From Aphrophora alni (Eukaryota > Arthropoda > Insecta > Hemiptera > Aphrophoridae), in assembly GCA_963513935.1 (NCBI GenBank), contig OY740767.1, positions 154,758,431 through 154,822,430 on the forward strand: DNA of 64,000 nucleotides, read 5' to 3'. The notes beneath the pieces are model-generated. The model searched no databases and was not told the DNA's origin. It saw nothing but the letters and a program-made list of their open reading frames with translations. Below, piece by piece: positions 37,682 to 50,098 of the stretch. Made by a program: the position numbers and the translations under genes. Position 1 is the first letter of the stretch. Every line of letters begins with the position of its first letter.

Positions 37682-39262
37682 ATGCCTCCCTTCATTATTC
37701 CTTTCTTTATCAGATTCCACCCCCCAGGTATTCTCATGTCTGTACTGTTCCTCGATCTGATATGCCTCCCTTCATTATTCCTTCCTTTATCAGATTCCAC
37801 TTCCCTTCCAAGGTATTCTCCTGTCTGTACTGTTCCTCGATCTGATATGCCTCCCTTCATTATTCCTTTCTTTATCAGATTCCACTTCCCTTCCAAGGTA
37901 TTCTCCTGTCTGTACTGTTCCTCGATCTGATATGCCTCCCTTCATTATTCCTTCCTTTATCAGATTCCACCCCCCAGGTATTCTCATGTCTGTACTGTTC
38001 CTCGATCTGATATGCCTCCCTTCATTATTCCTTTCTTTATCAGATTCCACTTCCCTTCCAAGGTATTCTCCTGTCTGTACTGTTCCTCGATCTGATATGC
38101 CTCCCTTCATTATTCCTTCCTTTATCAGATTCCACCCCCCAGGTATTCTCATGTCTGTACTGTTCCTCGATCTGATATGCCTCCCTTCATTATTCCTTCC
38201 TTTATCAGATTCTACTTCCCTTCCAAGGTATTCTCCTGTCTGTACTGTTCCTCGATCTGATATGCCTCCCTTCATTATTCCTTCCTTTATCAGATTCCAC
38301 TTCCCTTCCAAGGTATTCTCCTGTCTGTACTGTTCCTCGATCTGATATGCCTCCCTTCATTATTCCTTCCTTTATCAGATTCCACCCCCCAGGTATTCTC
38401 ATGTCTGTACTGTTCCTCGATCTGATATGCCTCCCTTCATTATTCCTTCCTTTATCAGATTCTACTTCCCTTCCAAGGTATTCTCCTGTCTGTACTGTTC
38501 CTCGATCTGATATGCCTCCCTTCATTATTCCTTTCTTTATCAGATTCCACTTCCCTTCCAAGGTATTCTCCTGTCTGTACTGTTCCTCGATCTGATATGC
38601 CTCCCTTCATTATTCCTTCCTTTATCAGATTCCACCCCCCAGGTATTCTCATGTCTGTACTGTTCCTCGATCTGATATGCCTCCCTTCATTATTCCTTCC
38701 TTTATCAGATTCTACTTCCCTTCCAAGGTATTCTCCTGTCTGTACTGTTCCTCGATCTGATATGCCTCCCTTCATTATTCCTTTCTTTATCAGATTCCAC
38801 TTCCCTTCCAAGGTATTCTCCTGTCTGTACTGTTCCTCGATCTGATATGCCTCCCTTCATTATTCCTTCCTTTATCAGATTCCACCCCCCAGGTATTCTC
38901 ATGTCTGTACTGTTCCTCGATCTGATATGCCTCCCTTCATTATTCCTTTCTTTATCAGATTCCACTTCCCTTCCAAGGTATTCTCCTGTCTGTACTGTTC
39001 CTCGATCTGATATGCCTCCCTTCATTATTCCTTCCTTTATCAGATTCCACCCCCCAGGTATTCTCATGTCTGTACTGTTCCTCGATCTGATATGCCTCCC
39101 TTCATTATTCCTTCCTTTATCAGATTCTACTTCCCTTCCAAGGTATTCTCCTGTCTGTACTGTTCCTCGATCTGATATGCCTCCCTTCATTATTCCTTCC
39201 TTTATCAGATTCCACTTCCCTTCCAAGGTATTCTCCTGTCTGTACTGTTCCTCGATCTAATA
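37682..39262. repeat. Higher-order block in the satellite, 250- and 415-bp periods
   Basis: A marker variant (TATTCTCATGTCTG instead of CTCCTG, always following the CCCCCC form) recurs at spacings of 250, 415, 250, 250 and 415 bases. These equal 85+85+80 and 85x3+80x2. This is local higher-order organisation of monomer types. An isolated copy of the marker reappears near 41850. Confidence 0.85.
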
Positions 39263-39664
39263 TGCCTCCCTTCATTATTCCTTTCTTTATCAGATTCCAC
39301 CCCCCAGGTATTCTCCTGTCTGTACTGTTCCTCGATCTAATATGCCTCCCTTCATTATTCCTTTCTTTATCAGATTCCACTTCCCTTCCAAGGTATTCTC
39401 CTGTCTGTACTGTTCCTCGATCTGATATGCCTCCCTTCATTATTCCTTTCTTTATCAGATTCCACTTCCCTTCCAAGGTATTCTCCTGTCTGTACTGTTC
39501 CTCGATCTGATATGCCTCCCTTCATTATTCCTTTCTTTATCAGATTCCACTTCCCTTCCAAGGTATTCTCCTGTCTGTACTGTTCCTCGATCTGATATGC
39601 CTCCCTTCATTATTCCTTTCTTTATCAGATTCCACTTCCTTTCTAAGGTATTCTCCTGTCTGTA

Positions 39665-39842
39665 TTGTTCCTCGATCTGATATGCCTCCCTTCATTATTC
39701 CTTGCTTTATTGGACTCCTCTACTTCCCTTCCAAGGTATTCTCCTGTCTGTATTGTTCCTCGATCTGATACCCCTCCCTTCATTATTCCTTGCTTTATTG
39801 GACTCCTCTACTTCCCTTCCAAGGTATTCTCCTGTCTGTATT
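39665..39842. repeat. Two tandem 88-bp variant monomers
   Basis: These units carry CTTGCTTTATTGGACTCCTC in place of the TTTCTTTATCAGATTCCA segment, giving 88 bp and removing the TATCAGAT half of the dyad. The CTTGCTTTATT wording also appears in the degenerate last monomer near 50086, so it may be an older form. Confidence 0.85.
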
Positions 39843-42800
39843 GTTCCTCGATCTGATATGCCTCCCTTCATTATTCCTTTCTTTATCAGATTCCACTTCC
39901 CTTCCAAGGTATTCTCCTGTCTGTACTGTTCCTCGATCTGATATGCCTCCCTTCATTATTCCTTTCTTTATCAGATTCCACTTCCCTTCCAAGGTATTCT
40001 CCTGTCTGTACTGTTCCTCGATCTGATATGCCTCCCTTCATTATTCCTTTCTTTATCAGATTCCACTTCCTTTCTAAGGTATTCTCCTGTCTGTATTGTT
40101 CCTCGATCTGATATGCCTCCCTTCATTATTCCTTTCTTTATCAGATTCCACTTCCTTTCTAAGGTATTCTCCTGTCTGTATTGTTCCTCGATCTGATATG
40201 CCTCCCTTCATTATTCCTTTCTTTATCAGATTCCACTTCCCTTCCAAGGTATTCTCCTGTCTGTACTGTTCCTCGATCTGATATGCCTCCCTTCATTATT
40301 CCTTGCTTTATCAGATTCCACTTCCTTTCTAAGGTATTCTCCTGTCTGTACTGTTCCTCGATCTGATATGCCTCCCTTCATTATTCCTTTCTTTATCAGA
40401 TTCCACTTCCTTTCTAAGGTATTCTCCTGTCTGTATTGTTCCTCGATCTGATATGCCTCCCTTCATTATTCCTTTCTTTATCAGATTCCACTTCCCTTCC
40501 AAGGTATTCTCCTGTCTGTACTGTTCCTCGATCTGATATGCCTCCCTTCATTATTCCTTCCTTTATCAGATTCCACCCCCCAGGTATTCTCCTGTCTGTA
40601 CTGTTCCTCGATCTGATATGCCTCCCTTCATTATTCCTTTCTTTATCAGATTCCACTTCCTTTCTAAGGTATTCTCCTGTCTGTATTGTTCCTCGATCTG
40701 ATATGCCTCCCTTCATTATTCCTTTCTTTATCAGATTCCACTTCCTTTCTAAGGTATTCTCCTGTCTGTATTGTTCCTCGATCTGATATGCCTCCCTTCA
40801 TTATTCCTTTCTTTATCAGATTCCACTTCCCTTCCAAGGTATTCTCCTGTCTGTACTGTTCCTCGATCTGATATGCCTCCCTTCATTATTCCTTTCTTTA
40901 TCAGATTCCACTTCCTTTCTAAGGTATTCTCCTGTCTGTATTGTTCCTCGATCTGATATGCCTCCCTTCATTATTCCTTTCTTTATCAGATTCCACTTCC
41001 CTTCCAAGGTATTCTCCTGTCTGTACTGTTCCTCGATCTGATATGCCTCCCTTCATTATTCCTTCCTTTATCAGATTCCACCCCCCAGGTATTCTCCTGT
41101 CTGTATTGTTCCTCGATCTGATATGCCTCCCTTCATTATTCCTTCCTTTATCAGATTCCACCCCCCAGGTATTCTCCTGTCTGTACTGTTCCTCGATCTG
41201 ATATGCCTCCCTTCATTATTCCTTTCTTTATCAGATTCCACTTCCTTTCTAAGGTATTCTCCTGTCTGTATTGTTCCTCGATCTGATATGCCTCCCTTCA
41301 TTATTCCTTTCTTTATCAGATTCCACTTCCCTTCCAAGGTATTCTCCTGTCTGTACTGTTCCTCGATCTGATATGCCTCCCTTCATTATTCCTTTCTTTA
41401 TCAGATTCCACTTCCTTTCTAAGGTATTCTCCTGTCTGTATTGTTCCTCGATCTGATATGCCTCCCTTCATTATTCCTTTCTTTATCAGATTCCACTTCC
41501 CTTCCAAGGTATTCTCCTGTCTGTACTGTTCCTCGATCTGATATGCCTCCCTTCATTATTCCTTTCTTTATCAGATTCCACTTCCTTTCTAAGGTATTCT
41601 CCTGTCTGTACTGTTCCTCGATCTGATATGCCTCCCTTCATTATTCCTTTCTTTATCAGATTCCACTTCCCTTCCAAGGTATTCTCCTGTCTGTACTGTT
41701 CCTCGATCTGATATGCCTCCCTTCATTATTCCTTTCTTTATCAGATTCCACTTCCTTTCTAAGGTATTCTCCTGTCTGTATTGTTCCTCGATCTGATATG
41801 CCTCCCTTCATTATTCCTTCCTTTATCAGATTCCACCCCCCAGGTATTCTCATGTCTGTACTGTTCCTCGATCTGATATGCCTCCCTTCATTATTCCTTT
41901 CTTTATCAGATTCCACTTCCCTTCCAAGGTATTCTCCTGTCTGTACTGTTCCTCGATCTGATATGCCTCCCTTCATTATTCCTTTCTTTATCAGATTCCA
42001 CTTCCCTTCCAAGGTATTCTCCTGTCTGTACTGTTCCTCGATCTGATATGCCTCCCTTCATTATTCCTTCCTTTATCAGATTCCACCCCCCAGGTATTCT
42101 CCTGTCTGTATTGTTCCTCGATCTGATATGCCTCCCTTCATTATTCCTTCCTTTATCAGATTCCACCCCCCAGGTATTCTCCTGTCTGTACTGTTCCTCG
42201 ATCTGATATGCCTCCCTTCATTATTCCTTTCTTTATCAGATTCCACTTCCCTTCCAAGGTATTCTCCTGTCTGTACTGTTCCTCGATCTGATATGCCTCC
42301 CTTCATTATTCCTTTCTTTATCAGATTCCACTTCCTTTCTAAGGTATTCTCCTGTCTGTACTGTTCCTCGATCTGATATGCCTCCCTTCATTATTCCTTT
42401 CTTTATCAGATTCCACTTCCCTTCCAAGGTATTCTCCTGTCTGTACTGTTCCTCGATCTGATATGCCTCCCTTCATTATTCCTTTCTTTATCAGATTCCA
42501 CTTCCTTTCTAAGGTATTCTCCTGTCTGTACTGTTCCTCGATCTGATATGCCTCCCTTCATTATTCCTTTCTTTATCAGATTCCACTTCCCTTCCAAGGT
42601 ATTCTCCTGTCTGTACTGTTCCTCGATCTGATATGCCTCCCTTCATTATTCCTTCCTTTATCAGATTCCACCCCCCAGGTATTCTCCTGTCTGTACTGTT
42701 CCTCGATCTGATATGCCTCCCTTCATTATTCCTTTCTTTATCAGATTCCACTTCCCTTCCAAGGTATTCTCCTGTCTGTACTGTTCCTCGATCTGATATG

Positions 42801-43495
42801 CCTCCCTTCATTATTCCTTTCTTTATCGGATTCCCCTTCCCTTCCAAGGTATTCTCCTGTCTGTATTGTTCCTCGATCTGATATGCCTCCCTTCATTATT
42901 CCTTCCTTTATCAGATTCCACCCCCCAGGTATTCTCCTGTCTGTACTGTTCCTCGATCTGATATGCCTCCCTTCATTATTCCTTTCTTTATCAGATTCCA
43001 CTTCCCTTCCAAGGTATTCTCCTGTCTGTATTGTTCCTCGATCTGATATGCCTCCCTTCATTATTCCTTCCTTTATCAGATTCCACCCCCCAGGTATTCT
43101 CCTGTCTGTACTGTTCCTCGATCTGATATGCCTCCCTTCATTATTCCTTTCTTTATCAGATTCCACTTCCCTTCCAAGGTATTCTCCTGTCTGTACTGTT
43201 CCTCGATCTGATATGCCTCCCTTCATTATTCCTTTCTTTATCAGATTCCACTTCCCTTCCAAGGTATTCTCCTGTCTGTATTGTTCCTCGATCTGATATG
43301 CCTCCCTTCATTATTCCTTTCTTTATCAGATTCCACTTCCCTTCCAAGGTATTCTCCTGTCTGTACTGTTCCTCGATCTGATATGCCTCCCTTCATTATT
43401 CCTTTCTTTATCAGATTCCACTTCCCTTCCAAGGTATTCTCCTGTCTGTACTGTTCCTCGATCTGATATGCCTCCCTTCATTATTCCTTTCTTTA

Positions 43496-44442
43496 TCAGA
43501 TTCCACTTCCCTTCCAAGGTATTCTCCTGTCTGTACTGTTCCTCGATCTGATATGCCTCCCTTCATTATTCCTTTCTTTATCAGATTCCACTTCCCTTCC
43601 AAGGTATTCTCCTGTCTGTATTGTTCCTCGATCTGATATGCCTCCCTTCATTATTCCTTTCTTTATCAGATTCCACTTCCCTTCTAAGGTATTCTCCTGT
43701 CTGTACTGTTCCTCGATCTGATATGCCACCCTTCATTATTCCTTTCTTTATCAGATTCCACCCCCCAGGTATTCTCCTGTCTGTACTGTTCCTCGATCTG
43801 ATATGCCTCCCTTCATTATTCCTTCCTTTATCAGATTCCACCCCCCAGGTATTCTCCTGTCTGTACTGTTCCTCGATCTGATATGCCTCCCTTCATTATT
43901 CCTTTCTTTATCAGATTCCACTTCCCTTCCAAGGTATTCTCCTGTCTGTACTGTTCCTCGATCTGATATGCCTCCCTTCATTATTCCTTTCTTTATCAGA
44001 TTCCACTTCCCTTCCAAGGTATTCTCCTGTCTGTACTGTTCCTCGATCTGATTTGCCTCCCTTCATTATTCCTTTCTTTATCAGATTCCACTTCCCTTCC
44101 AAGGTATTCTCCTGTCTGTACTGTTCCTCGATCTGATATGCCTCCCTTCATTATTCCTTTCTTTATCAGATTCCACTTCCCTTCCAAGGTATTCTCCTGT
44201 CTGTACTGTTCCTCGATCTGATATGCCTCCCTTCATTATTCCTTTCTTTATCAGATTCCACTTCCCTTCCAAGGTATTCTCCTGTCTGTATTGTTCCTCG
44301 ATCTGATATGCCTCCCTTCATTATTCCTTTCTTTATCAGATTCCACTTCCCTTCTAAGGTATTCTCCTGTCTGTACTGTTCCTCGATCTGATATGCCACC
44401 CTTCATTATTCCTTTCTTTATCAGATTCCACTTCCCTTCCAA
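43496..44442. repeat. 670-bp internal duplication in the satellite
   Basis: A rare ATATGCCACCC variant and its neighbouring monomers occur near 43723 and again near 44393, 670 bases apart, which equals six 85-mers plus two 80-mers. The preceding CCCTTCTAAGG variant is also shared. Confidence 0.75.
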
Positions 44443-47400
44443 GGTATTCTCCTGTCTGTATTGTTCCTCGATCTGATATGCCTCCCTTCATTATTCCTTT
44501 CTTTATCAGATTCCACTTCCCTTCCAAGGTATTCTCCTGTCTGTATTGTTCCTCGATCTGATATGCCTCCCTTCATTATTCCTTTCTTTATCAGATTCCA
44601 CTTCCCTTCTAAGGTATTCTCCTGTCTGTACTGTTCCTCGATCTGATATGCCTCCCTTCATTATTCCTTTCTTTATCAGATTCCACTTCCCTTCCAAGGT
44701 ATTCTCCTGTCTGTATTGTTCCTCGATCTGATATGCCTCCCTTCATTATTCCTTTCTTTATCAGATTCCACTTCCTTTCTAAGGTATTCTCCTGTCTGTA
44801 CTGTTCCTCGATCTGATATGCCTCCCTTCATTATTCCTTTCTTTATCAGATTCCACTTCCTTTCTAAGGTATTCTCCTGTCTGTACTGTTCCTCGATCTG
44901 ATATGCCTCCCTTCATTATTCCTTTCTTTATCAGATTCCACTTCCCTTCCAAGGTATTCTCCTGTCTGTATTGTTCCTCGATCTGATATGCCTCCCTTCA
45001 TTATTCCTTTCTTTATCAGATTCCACTTCCCTTCTAAGGTATTCTCCTGTCTGTATTGTTCCTCGATCTGATATGCCTCCCTTCATTATTCCTTTCTTTA
45101 TCAGATTCCACTTCCCTTCCAAGGTATTCTCCTGTCTGTATTGTTCCTCGATCTGATATGCCTCCCTTCATTATTCCTTTCTTTATCAGATTCCACTTCC
45201 CTTCTAAGGTATTCTCCTGTCTGTATTGTTCCTCGATCTGATATGCCTCCCTTCATTATTTCTTTCTTTATCAGATTCCACTTCCCTTCCAAGGTATTCT
45301 CCTGTCTGTATTGTTCCTCGATCTGATATGCCTCCCTTCATTATTCCTTTCTTTATCAGATTCCACTTCCCTTCCAAGGTATTCTCCTGTCTGTATTGTT
45401 CCTCGATCTGATATGCCTCCCTTCATTATTCCTTTCTTTATCAGATTCCACTTCCCTTCCAAGGTATTCTCCTGTCTGTACTGTTCCTCGATCTGATATG
45501 CCTCCCTTCATTATTCCTTTCTTTATCAGATTCCACTTCCCTTCCAAGGTATTCTCCTGTCTGTATTGTTCCTCGATCTGATATGCCTCCCTTCATTATT
45601 CCTTTCTTTATCAGATTCCACTTCCTTTCTAAGGTATTCTCCTGTCTGTACTGTTCCTCGATCTGATATGCCTCCCTTCATTATTCCTTTCTTTATCAGA
45701 TTCCACTTCCTTTCTAAGGTATTCTCCTGTCTGTACTGTTCCTCGATCTGATATGCCTCCCTTCATTATTCCTTGCTTTATCAGATTCCACTTCCTTTCT
45801 AAGGTATTCTCCTGTCTGTACTGTTCCTCGATCTGATATGCCTCCCTTCATTATTCCTTTCTTTATCAGATTCCACTTCCCTTCCAAGGTATTCTCCTGT
45901 CTGTATTGTTCCTCGATCTGATATGCCTCCCTTCATTATTCCTTTCTTTATCAGATTCCACTTCCCTTCTAAGGTATTCTCCTGTCTGTACTGTTCCTCG
46001 ATCTGATATGCCTCCCTTCATTATTCCTTTCTTTATCAGATTCCACTTCCCTTCCAAGGTATTCTCCTGTCTGTACTGTTCCTCGATCTGATATGCCTCC
46101 CTTCATTATTCCTTCCTTTATCAGATTCCACCCCCCAGGTATTCTCCTGTCTGTACTGTTCCTCGATCTGATATGCCTCCCTTCATTATTCCTTTCTTTA
46201 TCAGATTCCACTTCCCTTCCAAGGTATTCTCCTGTCTGTACTGTTCCTCGATCTGATATGCCTCCCTTCATTATTCCTTTCTTTATCAGATTCCACTTCC
46301 CTTCCAAGGTATTCTCCTGTCTGTACTGTTCCTCGATCTGATATGCCTCCCTTCATTATTCCTTTCTTTATCAGATTCCACTTCCCTTCCAAGGTATTCT
46401 CCTGTCTGTATTGTTCCTCGATCTGATATGCCTCCCTTCATTATTCCTTCCTTTATCAGATTCCACCCCCCAGGTATTCTCCTGTCTGTACTGTTCCTCG
46501 ATCTGATATGCCTCCCTTCATTATTCCTTCCTTTATCAGATTCCACCCCCCAGGTATTCTCCTGTCTGTACTGTTCCTCGATCTGATATGCCTCCCTTCA
46601 TTATTCCTTTCTTTATCAGATTCCACTTCCCTTCCAAGGTATTCTCCTGTCTGTACTGTTCCTCGATCTGATATGCCTCCCTTCATTATTCCTTTCTTTA
46701 TCAGATTCCACTTCCCTTCCAAGGTATTCTCCTGTCTGTACTGTTCCTCGATCTGATATGCCTCCCTTCATTATTCCTTTCTTTATCAGATTCCACTTCC
46801 CTTCCAAGGTATTCTCCTGTCTGTACTGTTCCTCGATCTGATATGCCTCCCTTCATTATTCCTTTCTTTATCAGATTCCACTTCCCTTCCAAGGTATTCT
46901 CCTGTCTGTATTGTTCCTCGATCTGATATGCCTCCCTTCATTATTCCTTCCTTTATCAGATTCCACCCCCCAGGTATTCTCCTGTCTGTACTGTTCCTCG
47001 ATCTGATATGCCTCCCTTCATTATTCCTTTCTTTATCAGATTCCACCCCCCAGGTATTCTCCTGTCTGTACTGTTCCTCGATCTGATATGCCTCCCTTCA
47101 TTATTCCTTTCTTTATCAGATTCCACCCCCCAGGTATTCTCCTGTCTGTACTGTTCCTCGATCTGATATGCCTCCCTTCATTATTCCTTTCTTTATCAGA
47201 TTCCACCCCCCAGGTATTCTCCTGTCTGTACTGTTCCTCGATCTGATATGCCTCCCTTCATTATTCCTTCCTTTATCAGATTCCACCCCCCAGGTATTCT
47301 CCTGTCTGTACTGTTCCTCGATCTGATATGCCTCCCTTCATTATTCCTTTCTTTATCAGATTCCACTTCCCTTCCAAGGTATTCTCCTGTCTGTACTGTT

Positions 47401-49194
47401 CCTCGATCTGATATGCCTCCCTTCATTATTCCTTTCTTTATCAGATTCCACTTCCCTTCCAAGGTATTCTCCTGTCTGTATTGTTCCTCGATCTGATATG
47501 CCTCCCTTCATTATTCCTTTCTTTATCAGATTCCACTTCCCTTCCAAGGTATTCTCCTGTCTGTACTGTTCCTCGATCTGATATGCCTCCCTTCATTATT
47601 CCTTTCTTTATCAGATTCCACTTCCCTTCCAAGGTATTCTCCTGTCTGTATTGTTCCTCGATCTGATATGCCTCCCTTCATTATTCCTTTCTTTATCAGA
47701 TTCCACTTCCCTTCCAAGGTATTCTCCTGTCTGTACTGTTCCTCGATCTGATATGCCTCCCTTCATTATTCCTTTCTTTATCAGATTCCACTTCCCTTCC
47801 AAGGTATTCTCCTGTCTGTATTGTTCCTCGATCTGATATGCCTCCCTTCATTATTCCTTTCTTTATCAGATTCCCCTTCCCTTCCAAGGTATTCTCCTGT
47901 CTGTACTGTTCCTCGATCTGATATGCCTCCCTTCATTATTCCTTCCTTTATCAGATTCCACCCCCCAGGTATTCTCCTGTCTGTACTGTTCCTCGATCTG
48001 ATATGCCTCCCTTCATTATTCCTTTCTTTATCAGATTCCCCTTCCCTTCCAAGGTATTCTCCTGTCTGTACTGTTCCTCGATCTGATATGCCTCCCTTCA
48101 TTATTCCTTCCTTTATCAGATTCCACCCCCCAGGTATTCTCCTGTCTGTATTGTTCCTCGATCTGATATGCCTCCCTTCATTATTCCTTCCTTTATCAGA
48201 TTCCACCCCCCAGGTATTCTCCTGTCTGTACTGTTCCTCGATCTGATATGCCTCCCTTCATTATTCCTTTCTTTATCAGATTCCCCTTCCCTTCCAAGGT
48301 ATTCTCCTGTCTGTACTGTTCCTCGATCTGATATGCCTCCCTTCATTATTCCTTCCTTTATCAGATTCCACCCCCCAGGTATTCTCCTGTCTGTACTGTT
48401 CCTCGATCTGATATGCCTCCCTTCATTATTCCTTCCTTTATCAGATTCCACCCCCCAGGTATTCTCCTGTCTGTACTGTTCCTCGATCTGATATGCCTCC
48501 CTTCATTATTCCTTCCTTTATCAGATTCCACCCCCAGGTATTCTCCTGTCTGTACTGTTCCTCGATCTGATATGCCTCCCTTCATTATTCCTTTCTTTAT
48601 CAGATTCCCCTTCCCTTCCAAGGTATTCTCCTGTCTGTACTGTTCCTCGATCTGATATGCCTCCCTTCATTATTCCTTTCTTTATCAGATTCCCCTTCCC
48701 TTCCAAGGTATTCTCCTGTCTGTATTGTTCCTCGATCTGATATGCCTCCCTTCATTATTCCTTTCTTTATCAGATTCCCCTTCCCTTCCAAGGTATTCTC
48801 CTGTCTGTATTGTTCCTCGATCTGATATGCCTCCCTTCATTATTCCTTTCTTTATCAGATTCCCCTTCCCTTCCAAGGTATTCTCCTGTCTGTACTGTTC
48901 CTCGATCTGATATGCCTCCCTTCATTATTCCTTCCTTTATCAGATTCCACTTCCCTTCCAAGGTATTCTCCTGTCTGTACTGTTCCTCGATCTGATATGC
49001 CTCCCTTCATTATTCCTTTCTTTATCAGATTCCACTTCCCTTCCAAGGTATTCTCCTGTCTGTACTGTTCCTCGATCTGATATGCCTCCCTTCATTATTC
49101 CTTCCTTTATCAGATTCCACTTCCCTTCCAAGGTATTCTCCTGTCTGTACTGTTCCTCGATCTGATATGCCTCCCTTCATTATTCCTTCCTTTA

Positions 49195-50014
49195 TCAGAT
49201 TCCACTTCCCTTCCAAGGTATTCTCCTGTCTGTACTGTTCCTCGATCTGATATGCCTCCCTTCATTATTCCTTCCTTTATCAGATTCCACCCCCAGGTAT
49301 TCTCCTGTCTGTACTGTTCCTCGATCTGATATGCCTCCCTTCATTATTCCTTTCTTTATCAGATTCCACTTCCCTTCCAAGGTATTCTCCTGTCTGTACT
49401 GTTCCTCGATCTGATATGCCTCCCTTCATTATTCCTTCCTTTATCAGATTCCACCCCCAGGTATTCTCCTGTCTGTACTGTTCCTCGATCTGATATGCCT
49501 CCCTTCATTATTCCTTTCTTTATCAGATTCCACTTCCCTTCCAAGGTATTCTCCTGTCTGTACTGTTCCTCGATCTGATATGCCTCCCTTCATTATTCCT
49601 TCCTTTATCAGATTCCACCCCCAGGTATTCTCCTGTCTGTACTGTTCCTCGATCTGATATGCCTCCCTTCATTATTCCTTTCTTTATCAGATTCCACTTC
49701 CCTTCCAAGGTATTCTCCTGTCTGTACTGTTCCTCGATCTGATATGCCTCCCTTCATTATTCCTTCCTTTATCAGATTCCACCCCCAGGTATTCTCCTGT
49801 CTGTACTGTTCCTCGATCTGATATGCCTCCCTTCATTATTCCTTTCTTTATCAGATTCCACTTCCCTTCCAAGGTATTCTCCTGTCTGTACTGTTCCTCG
49901 ATCTGATATGCCTCCCTTCATTATTCCTTCCTTTATCAGATTCCACCCCCAGGTATTCTCCTGTCTGTACTGTTCCTCGATCTGATATGCCTCCCTTCAT
50001 TATTCCTTTCTTTA
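49195..50014. repeat. Five-copy 164-bp dimeric higher-order repeat at the right edge
   Basis: 85-bp and 79-bp monomers alternate strictly, giving a 164-bp period repeated five times (unit boundaries near 49195, 49359, 49523, 49687, 49851). The 79-bp form, with five Cs before AGGT, is nearly confined to this segment, with one copy near 48530. Confidence 0.9.
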
Positions 50015-50098
50015 TCAGATTCCACTTCCTTTCTAAGGTATTCTTTTGTCTATTGTTCCTTGATCTGATGTGCCTTCCTTCATTATTCCTTGCTTTAT

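Larger units (their letters stand above)
30045..50098. repeat. 20-kb satellite array, 85-bp monomer with 80/79/88-bp variants
   Basis: Around 235-240 head-to-tail copies, uninterrupted. The main monomer is 85 bp and begins ATTCTCCTGTCTGTACTGTT; it ends CACTTCCCTTCCAAGGT. A common 80-bp form replaces the end by CACCCCCCAGGT, a 79-bp form has one C fewer, and two tandem 88-bp units occur near 39.7 kb. By count the 85-mer is 42 percent GC and 74 percent pyrimidine on the top strand, unlike the AT-rich flanks. Every monomer carries ATCTGATA and, 25 bases later, its complement TATCAGAT. Copies differ by a few bases, in regional blocks, and the outermost units at both edges are the most diverged, as expected from unequal crossing-over. 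There is no intervening gene. Centromeric, heterochromatic or transcribed status cannot be told from sequence. Confidence 0.98.

Noticed and set aside
30045..50098. Dozens of 61-173 codon open frames on both strands of the satellite
   Set aside because: They repeat with the 85/80-bp period, exist on both strands at once and end at the same recurring TGA contained in ATCTGATA; they are a by-product of the repeat, not genes.
30045..50098. CRISPR-like array
   Set aside because: The repeats abut directly with no variable spacers, the unit is far too long, and the genome is eukaryotic.
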